This document shows, piece after piece, positions 1 to 5,349 of a stretch of DNA of 12,194 nt. The stretch comes from a bacterium (GTDB taxonomy: Bacteria > Hydrogenedentota > Hydrogenedentia > Hydrogenedentiales > SLHB01), in NCBI GenBank assembly GCA_024231375.1, contig JAAEQP010001408.1, forward strand, positions 1 through 12,194, given 5' to 3'. Position numbers and translations under genes: made by a program. Within the stretch, counting starts at the first letter, position 1. The number at the start of each line of letters is the position of its first letter. The notes below the pieces were generated by a model that was not told the origin of the DNA, searched no databases, and was given only the letters and a program-made list of their open reading frames with translations.

Positions 1-92
1 GCGAGGGAGATGCCGCAGGATTCCTGGTCGAGGTGGAACCATGCGATGACGCGGTCGGTTAGTAGGGATTCGTCTTTCTTTTTCGTGGCCAT
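1..92 (-). CDS. 5' end of an unidentified protein, cut by the left edge
   Basis: An ATG at 92-90 on the minus strand opens a frame of 30 codons with no stop before the window ends. A GAGGAG ribosome binding site lies at 108-103, 10 bases upstream of the start. The visible N-terminus reads MATKKKDESLLTDRVIAWFH and continues LDQESCGISL: a basic start, then a mixed helical stretch, with no signal peptide. This is too little to assign a family. The clean Shine-Dalgarno and open frame make a real gene start likely, and its orientation matches all other genes here. Confidence 0.6.
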   Translation of the reverse strand, partial: MATKKKDESLLTDRVIAWFHLDQESCGISL

Positions 93-122
93 GGTGCGAT
101 ATCTCCTCTATAAGATTGGATC

Positions 123-284
123 GGGGTGTTGCCTATTGGGGAGGCTGTCGGCTTTCTGCTGTCAGCTTTCTGCTAAAAACAAGAAGGGAATCCGGAGACC
201 TACGGTCGGCGCGTGACCTCACTGTCACGTTGGTGGCTCGGTCTGAGACCGGCGACAACGGAGGGGTGTTGCCTATTCTGGAGG
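123..284. repeat. Pair of 22-bp direct repeats (123-144 and 263-284)
   Basis: Both copies carry GGGGTGTTGCCTATT followed by two variable bases and GGAGG (20 of 22 identical), 118 bp apart. The first copy sits 31 to 52 bp upstream of the start codon of the left-edge gene, so it could be a binding site for that gene. It could equally be part of the repeat mosaic. Confidence 0.6.
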
Positions 285-292
285 GGATGCTG

Positions 293-322
293 ACCACGGA
301 TTTCACGGATGACACTGATGGG
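293..322. repeat. ACGGATTTCACGGATGACACTGATGG-type degenerate repeat
   Basis: The stretch contains CACGGATTTCACGGATGACA, in which CACGGAT occurs twice, then CTGATGG. From general experience, similar degenerate GAT-rich units are scattered through intergenic DNA of PVC-type genomes. No function is claimed. Confidence 0.45.
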
Positions 323-345
323 AAAGAGGGGGAGGGATGCCGAAA

Positions 346-376
346 TCGGTCGGATCGGTCGGATTGGACTGATTGG
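346..376. repeat. 9-bp tandem repeat, TCGGTCGGA type
   Basis: About three and a half units of TCGGTCGGA drift to TTGGACTGA. The same motif recurs at 9139-9165, between the YhcH-family and TIM-barrel genes, so it is an interspersed simple repeat and not a local accident. Confidence 0.6.
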
Positions 377-389
377 AACATTGGGCGGC

Positions 390-420
390 ATGGACGATAT
401 GGACACCATGGACGGGGATG
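390..420. repeat. ATGGAC short repeat
   Basis: ATGGAC occurs three times at about 9-bp intervals with degenerate filler. It directly follows the 9-bp tandem repeat and belongs to the same mosaic. Confidence 0.45.
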
Positions 421-469
421 GGGAGGTGTCGCCGCCCTGCGGGGGCTCGTGAGAATGGAGGATGGTGAT

Positions 470-489
470 CCACGGGCTTACGCCCGTGG
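470..489. repeat. Perfect 8-bp hairpin CCACGGGC-TTAC-GCCCGTGG
   Basis: Arms at 470-477 and 482-489 pair perfectly around a TTAC loop. The form resembles REP-like intergenic palindromes. It is about 420 bp from the nearest upstream stop codon, so it is probably not a terminator. Confidence 0.6.
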
Positions 490-664
490 CTACGATCTGT
501 CGTCCGTTGCGCGGACTGTTGGGGATAGGGGACAGCCGGAAGAGTGGCATGGAGGACTTCCAACTCAATGGGCCGGGCGCGCGAAGGGATGCGACAAGGT
601 TGGGGCGGCGGCGCGTGGCTGTCCCGACCAGAAGAGTGAAGGCCGCACTACAAACAGAAGCCTT

Positions 665-677
665 CCGCTATCAGCGG
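665..677. repeat. CTATCAGC-type box forming a small hairpin
   Basis: CCGCT (665-669) pairs with AGCGG (673-677) around ATC. CTATCAGC boxes also occur at 9131-9138, and a relative with tandem GTCRGCTTTCTGCT units lies at 147-174. Confidence 0.4.
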
Positions 678-701
678 TCAGCTAAGAACAAGAGGGGAGA
701 T

Positions 702-721
702 GACCGGCGAGGGCGCCGGTC
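702..721. repeat. Perfect 8-bp hairpin GACCGGCG-AGGG-CGCCGGTC
   Basis: Arms at 702-709 and 714-721 pair fully around AGGG. It lies about 190 bp past the radical SAM stop codon (minus strand) and has no T-run, so a terminator role is doubtful. Confidence 0.55.
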
Positions 722-799
722 CCACACCCGGAAAGAGTCCACACCTCTGGATGTGGGGAATGGAGTCCTTCGGTCGCGGTGATGGCGGTGAGCGAAGAA

Positions 800-890
800 G
801 GCCGGCAGATACGCCGGCCCTACCAATGAAGATGCGGGCGCGGGTCTGGTGTGCGTTTGATTGCCGAGCGAAGCAAGGTCTTCGGTAGGG
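800..890. repeat. Inverted-repeat element downstream of the radical SAM gene
   Basis: A short hairpin GGCCGGC / GCCGGCC (800-806 and 813-819, loop 6) is followed by CCCTACC (818-824). This pairs with GGTAGGG (884-890) across 59 bp. The element begins 22 bp past the radical SAM stop codon (minus strand), so as RNA it could fold at the 3' end of that message. There is no T-run. Confidence 0.45.
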
Positions 891-911
891 GCGCGCTCCG
901 TCGCGACCGTC

Positions 912-2165
912 TTAGAGGGCCCAATCTTTGTCTTCTTCGTCGACGATCTTCTCTTGATCGTTGATGAAGTGTTTGGGATCGGTGACGGGGGGGACGTCGG
1001 TGATGCAGGTGGCTTCGTCGGTGCCAAACATTTCGGCGTAGTCGCCGTGGAATCCGTCGCAGATGGATTTGAGGGCGCAGCCTTGGCAGACGCCGTGGTA
1101 CTGGTAGCCGCAGTCGCCTTGGGCGCGGATGATGGCTTCTTTGCGGTAGAGGGCGTCTCTGCCGCGAATGGCTTCTTCGATGCGGCCGAGGATGTGTTGC
1201 AGGCCAAACTTGATGCGGCCGCGCAGGGGGTGGGCTTCATAGCTGTCGCGAAGGCCGTGGGCCGAGTACCGGCGGTAGAGTCGGCCGCCGCCTGCGCCGA
1301 TGCGGAACGCGGGGACGAGTCCGCCTTCGCGCATCATTTGGGGTTGCATCATGGTCCACAACCAGCTCGCGTAATCCCATTCATGAATGTCGTAGGAGAG
1401 CTGCTGGTAGTTGTAGAAGTTCTTGCGATGGCGCGGTTCGGCGAAGCACAAAGGCAGGTAGCGCACGTTGCACTCGATGCCTGCTTCGTCGAGCATGTCC
1501 TGGGCTTTTGTGAGGGGCTCGCGGATGTCGCCATAGCGGGGTACGGTGTCGGCGACGCGTCCGCCGGTCTGTTGATCGCCGAAGGGGTTGAAGGCGATGA
1601 AGTTCATGGCGCGTGCGCCGTAGTCGATGGCTTTCTGCGCGATCTCGGGCAACAGGGGGATCACGGGTTCGGACATGGTGCAATTGAACCGGAAGGGGAT
1701 CTCGAGTTCGCGCATGCGTTCGATGGATGTGATGATGGCTTCGTAGGCCCCTTCGCGGCCGACGACCTTATCGTGGATCTCGCCGATGCCATGGAGGCTG
1801 ACCAGGAAATCGCGGACGCCGGCTTCCTTGTACTCCTCCAACTCGCCGGGCCGCGCGAGGCGAAGGCCGTTGGTAATAAGCGTGGGGTAGAGGCCGATGG
1901 AATCGCAATAGGTGATGAGTTCGAGGATGTCGGGATGGATCGTGGGTTCGCCACCTTGGATGTCGATGGCGGCGCAGTCGTAGAAGTCGCGAAGCACCTT
2001 GCACATGGCCTTGGCCTTGTCGAGGCGCATGAAGGCGTGTTCGGGATGCTCGGAGTCGTTGATGCGGTTGACGAAGTAGCAGAAGTAGCAGCGAAGGTTA
2101 CACGTCTGCCCCATCCACATGACGGCGCGCCGGGTGACGACGCGTTTCTTGGTTTTGTATACCAT
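912..2165 (-). CDS. Radical SAM protein with C-terminal cysteine cluster
   Basis: This 417-residue protein has the radical SAM signature CNLRCYFC (Cys22, Cys26, Cys29), which binds the 4Fe-4S cluster that cleaves S-adenosylmethionine. IQGGEPTIHPD (Gly71-Gly72-Glu73-Pro74) is the usual SAM-contacting motif. The C-terminus has Cys352, Cys360, Cys363, Cys369 and Cys387. The spacing C-x2-C-x5-C matches part of a SPASM/Twitch domain that would hold an auxiliary cluster, but the next SPASM cysteine is missing. The start is supported by AGAGG five bases upstream. It follows the small lipoprotein gene by 99 bp on the same strand and probably shares its promoter. The substrate is unknown. No precursor peptide gene is visible, so peptide maturation is only one option. 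Confidence 0.88.
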   Translation of the reverse strand: MVYKTKKRVVTRRAVMWMGQTCNLRCYFCYFVNRINDSEHPEHAFMRLDKAKAMCKVLRDFYDCAAIDIQGGEPTIHPDILELITYCDSIGLYPTLITNGLRLARPGELEEYKEAGVRDFLVSLHGIGEIHDKVVGREGAYEAIITSIERMRELEIPFRFNCTMSEPVIPLLPEIAQKAIDYGARAMNFIAFNPFGDQQTGGRVADTVPRYGDIREPLTKAQDMLDEAGIECNVRYLPLCFAEPRHRKNFYNYQQLSYDIHEWDYASWLWTMMQPQMMREGGLVPAFRIGAGGGRLYRRYSAHGLRDSYEAHPLRGRIKFGLQHILGRIEEAIRGRDALYRKEAIIRAQGDCGYQYHGVCQGCALKSICDGFHGDYAEMFGTDEATCITDVPPVTDPKHFINDQEKIVDEEDKDWAL

Positions 2166-2264
2166 GATGTCCTCTGAAAAGGTGTCCGAGCCACACGGCG
2201 CTGGGACGTGGCCTGAAGCATGGCGGATTGTTCACCGGCTCGGTCACCGCCCCGGACGAGGGCG

Positions 2265-2705
2265 TCAGGACATCTTCGTCTTGAGCGCTGCCAGGAATTC
2301 TTGTGCCATGCGGTTGTCGGTAGTCTTGCGGTCGTGCCAGTCCGGATAGGTCAGGAGCGTGACGCCATAGACCTGCCGCATGGTCTCGACGGATACTTTG
2401 GTGGTTTCGCTGCCCACGGCTTCCAGGGTGACGTTCAACTGGTTCCGCTGCGGCGTCAGCACCACATACTTGCGTTTCATTGGGGTGTAGGCCACGAACC
2501 GGCCGCGTTTGTCGCGGGTGTACAGTTCGAGATCCATTTCGCGCAGGACCGACTTGGCGGCCTGCCACGTGTCTTCCATGGGGGCTTTGAACGTGGCATC
2601 GTCGACCATTTGGAAGCCGGCGGTGTCGAGGGCCGCGCGCGCGCATCCGCCGCCGAGAACCACGACCAGTAATGCGCTGAGGAGCATATACTTACGGATT
2701 TTCAT
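2265..2705 (-). CDS. Small predicted lipoprotein, unknown function
   Basis: The 146-residue product starts with MKIRKYMLLSALLVVVLGGGC: a short basic stretch, a hydrophobic core and a lipobox-like GGGC ending at Cys21. It is probably lipid-anchored after cleavage by signal peptidase II, although Gly at -3 is less usual than Leu. The mature part is small and mixed alpha/beta, with a segment ATFKAPMEDTWQAAKSVLRE followed by strands. That layout is vaguely like the small BamC/NlpB-like lipoproteins, but this is only a shape resemblance and no family is claimed. A good promoter lies just upstream at 2758-2730 and an AAAAGGA ribosome site at 2723-2717. It is first in a likely two-gene unit with the radical SAM gene. 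Confidence 0.75.
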   Translation of the reverse strand: MKIRKYMLLSALLVVVLGGGCARAALDTAGFQMVDDATFKAPMEDTWQAAKSVLREMDLELYTRDKRGRFVAYTPMKRKYVVLTPQRNQLNVTLEAVGSETTKVSVETMRQVYGVTLLTYPDWHDRKTTDNRMAQEFLAALKTKMS

Positions 2706-2729
2706 CGTAATGGGTATCCTTTTACGCGG

Positions 2730-2758
2730 ATTCTAGCACAGGTTCCGGGAGGGTTCAA
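2730..2758 (-). promoter_or_regulatory. Sigma70-type promoter for the lipoprotein and radical SAM genes
   Basis: On the minus strand the -35 is TTGAAC (2758-2753), the spacer is exactly 17 bases, and the -10 is TAGAAT (2735-2730). It ends 24 bases before the lipoprotein ATG, which leaves a short leader containing the AAAAGGA ribosome site. Confidence 0.7.
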
Positions 2759-2785
2759 GCGGGTTTTCGGGGATGCCCGTACATT

Positions 2786-3011
2786 GGAATTGGGGACAGT
2801 GGGGCTGTTGAAAAGGTCTCGGCTCTGGCGCGTAGTTCGCGATAAGCGGGGGACAGCCACCCATTGTTGCCCTAGGAAGCGCAATAATGGGACGCAAGAG
2901 CTTGGCAGTCCCCGTTTGTCGCTTCTGTTCTGGTGGACATGTGACTTTTTCAACGGCTCCACAGTCCCGTCTCGCTCGAAGATTCGCTCGCTTGGTACAG
3001 TCCCCAATTCC
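2786..3011. repeat. Palindromic element A, split by a nested insert
   Basis: The outer arms GGAATTGGGGACAGT (2786-2800) and its near-perfect complement (2997-3011) bracket the element. The base repeat begins GGGGACAGT (2792-2800), resumes at 2961 and runs to GGTACAGTCCCC (to 3005). The two parts are separated by the 160-bp insert at 2801-2960. The element ends 7 bp from the sulfatase stop codon, so it lies in that gene's 3' flank, upstream of the lipoprotein promoter. Confidence 0.8.
2801..2960. mobile_element. 160-bp insert with terminal inverted repeats and 5-bp target duplication
   Basis: The ends are GGGGCTGTTGAAAAGGTC (2801-2818) and the complement of GGAGCCGTTGAAAAAGTC (2943-2960); 15 of 18 positions match. 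ACAGT flanks both sides (2796-2800 and 2961-2965). Removing the insert and one ACAGT rebuilds the continuous repeat seen in copies B and C. Inside is a hairpin, CCCATTGTTGC (2860-2870) with GCAATAATGGG (2881-2891), one G-T pair. It sits within a looser outer pairing of GGGGAC with GTCCCC. No coding capacity is seen, so it resembles a MITE whose transposase would be elsewhere. Confidence 0.75.
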
Positions 3012-3017
3012 AGTCCC

Positions 3018-4415
3018 CTATCTCGCTGAGAAGAAGGGGTCCTTCGCTTCATGGAGCAACCTCAGCAACTCGGCATGAAGATCGGTCTGCAGGTCCTTGT
3101 GGTCCGGTTTGCCAGCCAGGTTGTCCAGTTGATAGGGGTCCCGCTCGTTGTCGAACAGGTAGGTTGTGCCTCCTGCCAGGCACGCGTAGGTATGGCGTTG
3201 GGTACGCACGCCTCGGAAGATGGGTGCGGGGTGGCTGTTGCCGCCCGACGCGTTGAGCTTGGAGATGTGCATCAGCAACTGGGAGGTGGGCGGCGTGAAC
3301 CGTTCACCGCGAAGCAAGGGCGCGAAGTCCTGTCCCGCGCACGTTGTGGGCGCGGGGAGGCTTGCCAGGCCGCACAGGGTCGGCATGATGTCGATGGCGC
3401 CAAAGAGGGCATCGCGTTTGCGGCCTTTGGGGAGTCCGTTGGGCCAGCGCACCAGGAAAGGCACACGGATTGACTCTTCGAAGGGCTGGCGTTTGCTGCC
3501 GATGCCGTGGGATCCGAGCATGCTGCCATGGTCGGATGTGTAGACCACAATGGTGTTGTCGGCTATGCCAAGGCGTTCCAGATGGGCGACGACGCGTCCG
3601 ATTTCCTCGTCGATGGCCGACACGTGGGCGTGGTAGCCCTGGTAGTTGGGCCAATCGTTCTTGTGCCAGATGCGCGCGTTTCCTTTGGCCTCTTGGGAAG
3701 GCTTCAGATCGACGTTGGGCCGCCGCGAGAGCGATCCCTCGTCGTAGAGCGCCTTCTTGTCGGGGGGCGCGTCGGTGAAGCGGGCGTGGGGGGGATTCCA
3801 CGAGACCATGATGAAGAAGGGCGCGTCTCGATGATCGTCCATGAAGGCCAGGGCCTGGTCGGTCATGAGCGTGGCATTGTAACCTTCCGGTTGAACCGGG
3901 GGGGCGTCGGCGGGGTGGTACTTGGACTTGTTGTAATGGGTGTTCGTCGCTGACCAGATGAGCGACGTATCGAAGCCGAAGGGTTCGGCGCGCAGTCCAC
4001 CCAGATGCCATTTCCCGACGTAGCCGGTTCGGTAGCCTGCCCGCTTGAATACGGCGCCAAGGGAGTTCTCGTCGGCGGCCAGCGGGATATTGTTGTCGGT
4101 CACGCCTTGCTGGCAGGGCCACTGGCCCGACATGAGGATGGCGCGATAGGGCGAGCAGACGGGGTAGTTGCTGATGCAATGGGTGAACTCGACGCCATCG
4201 GCCGCCATGCGCGCCATGTTGGGCGTGTGGAGTTCGGGCATCTCGCTGATGCCCATTGACTGGTACCGGTGCTCGTCGGAGAAGAGGAAGACCACGTTGG
4301 GCGGCCGGGTGGGGTCGGGAGCCTTTGTGACGCAGCCAGCGACGGCCGCGATGCCGCCCGCGGCGGTGCCCATGAATCCGCGTCGCGATACCCGTTGATT
4401 GCGCTTGGCCGTCAT
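3018..4415 (-). CDS. Tat-exported lipoprotein sulfatase (type I, Cys type)
   Basis: The 465-residue protein carries the sulfatase signature CSPYR (Cys87-Arg91), in which Cys87 would be converted to formylglycine, the catalytic residue for sulfate ester hydrolysis. Other family marks are Asp47-Glu48 (metal site), GKWHLGG (134-140), PPH with His210, and SDHG with Asp295-His296. The N-terminus has a twin-arginine motif SRRGFMG (10-16), a hydrophobic stretch and a lipobox VAGC (Cys28), so the folded enzyme is probably exported by Tat and lipid-anchored. The start has a G-rich ribosome site about 8 bases upstream. Its substrate is probably a sulfated polysaccharide or sugar, which is inference. 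No formylglycine-generating enzyme is recognised in the window. Its stop codon lies next to element A. Confidence 0.95.
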   Translation of the reverse strand: MTAKRNQRVSRRGFMGTAAGGIAAVAGCVTKAPDPTRPPNVVFLFSDEHRYQSMGISEMPELHTPNMARMAADGVEFTHCISNYPVCSPYRAILMSGQWPCQQGVTDNNIPLAADENSLGAVFKRAGYRTGYVGKWHLGGLRAEPFGFDTSLIWSATNTHYNKSKYHPADAPPVQPEGYNATLMTDQALAFMDDHRDAPFFIMVSWNPPHARFTDAPPDKKALYDEGSLSRRPNVDLKPSQEAKGNARIWHKNDWPNYQGYHAHVSAIDEEIGRVVAHLERLGIADNTIVVYTSDHGSMLGSHGIGSKRQPFEESIRVPFLVRWPNGLPKGRKRDALFGAIDIMPTLCGLASLPAPTTCAGQDFAPLLRGERFTPPTSQLLMHISKLNASGGNSHPAPIFRGVRTQRHTYACLAGGTTYLFDNERDPYQLDNLAGKPDHKDLQTDLHAELLRLLHEAKDPFFSAR

Positions 4416-4438
4416 TGGCGTGACCCCCCAATGGAAGA

Positions 4439-4470
4439 CGGCGGGCGGGCCCTTGAAGGACCGCCCGCCG
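4439..4470 (-). terminator. Strong GC hairpin, possible terminator of the protease operon
   Basis: A perfect 10-bp stem joins CGGCGGGCGG (4439-4448) and CCGCCCGCCG (4461-4470) around a 12-base loop. It lies 13 bases past the stop codon of the protease-like gene and 24 bp before the sulfatase start. Position and strength suggest termination, but no T-run follows on the minus strand, so it may be only partial or Rho-assisted. Confidence 0.55.
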
Positions 4471-4482
4471 CGTGTTGCACTT

Positions 4483-5346
4483 CTAGCCGTCGGATCCTTC
4501 GGCCTGCTCTTCCTGTGGCTCGGCCGTTTCCTCGGCGGGTTTCTCGCCGAAGGCCGGGGCCTGGGCCGCCGCTTCCTGAATGTCCGCGACGGGCACTACG
4601 ACGGGGATGATGTTGTCAGGTCCTCCGCCACTAAGCATGCGCATCATGCCGCCAGCGCTGCCGTCCGACTTGATGGATCGCATCACGATCACGCCGACGA
4701 ACGAGCCGTCGAGCATGAACATGGGGGATCCGAGCGTTGTCTGGGTCGCCTGGCTACCGAGGATGTAGTAGGTCCTCGGTTTCTCGATGACGGACTCGAC
4801 CCGCTCGATGGAGGCGGCGTACGATCGGCGCGCGACCTTGCCGAGCCGGTTCAACCCGATCAATTCGTCGAGAATGCGGGGCGCGCCCGGCGTGCTCGCG
4901 TCGATGCATGCCATGGAGTCGGCCGGTTTCTCGATGGGCCGGACGAAGGCGAGGTCGAGATCCTTGTCACGCAGCACGATTTCGGCGTCGATCTCGCTGC
5001 CGTCTTCGCGGAGGATCTTCACGTCGGTGACTTGGGCGCTCATGTCGAAATTGCCGCCCATCATACCGCCCATCATGTTCTTGATCATGGCGGTGGGATC
5101 GGTGGAACTCAACGCGAGCACCGTCAATCCCGTCGGGTCGATCACGGTTCCCGTCACTTCCGTGGGGATTTCTTCCTCGCTGCCCATCCCGGAGATCTTG
5201 ATCAGGGTCTTGACCGTGACGACCGTCGATTTCTGGGCATCGAGGATCGTGCGGCCCGCCTCGGCGGCCTCGTCCGCGAAGGCCGGACCTACCAATCCCA
5301 CCAACATCACACACACCAGCGCACAACGAAGACTGCTCACGCGCAT
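4483..5346 (-). CDS. Exported HtrA-like protein lacking catalytic residues
   Basis: The 287-residue product has a Sec signal peptide (hydrophobic 8-22, likely cut after PAFA at residue 24). Its body has trypsin/HtrA-like landmarks. VTGTVIDPTGLTVLALSS matches the region holding the catalytic His of the neighbouring protease, but has Ala-Leu instead of His-His. DLDLAFVR (Asp131) matches the Asp segment. TTLGSPMFMLDG (203-214) matches GNSGGPLVNLDG, but Leu205 replaces the catalytic Ser. It should therefore be inactive as a protease. There is no PDZ domain, a Met/Gly-rich loop at 91-98, and an acidic Glu/Ala-rich tail (268-287). It starts 3 bp after the stop of the active protease, and its ribosome site AAGGAA lies in that gene's last codons, implying translational coupling. 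It may be a partner or regulator of that protease. Confidence 0.8.
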   Translation of the reverse strand: MRVSSLRCALVCVMLVGLVGPAFADEAAEAGRTILDAQKSTVVTVKTLIKISGMGSEEEIPTEVTGTVIDPTGLTVLALSSTDPTAMIKNMMGGMMGGNFDMSAQVTDVKILREDGSEIDAEIVLRDKDLDLAFVRPIEKPADSMACIDASTPGAPRILDELIGLNRLGKVARRSYAASIERVESVIEKPRTYYILGSQATQTTLGSPMFMLDGSFVGVIVMRSIKSDGSAGGMMRMLSGGGPDNIIPVVVPVADIQEAAAQAPAFGEKPAEETAEPQEEQAEGSDG

Positions 5347-5349
5347 CGT

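Larger units (their letters stand above)
93..911. other. Gene-free stretch with a mosaic of short repeats
   Basis: No convincing gene is seen on either strand across about 820 bp between the stop of the radical SAM gene and the start of the left-edge gene. Frames that stay open here translate into repetitive, low-complexity peptides and have no family features. The stretch holds several unrelated short repeats and hairpins, listed separately, including a 14-bp tandem pair at 147-160 and 161-174 (13 of 14 identical). It looks like accumulated interspersed repeats, not a decayed gene. Confidence 0.7.

Noticed and set aside
346..376. CRISPR-like array
   Set aside because: The units are 9 bp with no spacers, so this is a simple tandem repeat.
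116..685. Plus-strand frame of 189 codons in the gene-free stretch
   Set aside because: It translates the repeat mosaic (DFTDDTDG, RSDRSDWTDW). There is no family match by eye, and the start overlaps the upstream region of the left-edge gene.
912..2165. Radical SAM protein as the maturase (anSME) of the nearby Cys-type sulfatase
   Set aside because: The proximity is tempting, but the cysteine set is short of the anSME SPASM pattern, the motif context differs, and the gene sits under a separate promoter with a lipoprotein gene between.
861..2177. Long plus-strand open frame of 438 codons
   Set aside because: It is antisense to the radical SAM gene, and its Ala/Val/Gly/Asp-rich product has no family features. 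It is a GC-driven shadow frame.
2166..2264. Terminator or small gene between the lipoprotein and radical SAM genes
   Set aside because: No hairpin with a T-run and no start with ribosome site were seen. It is probably a plain intercistronic gap.
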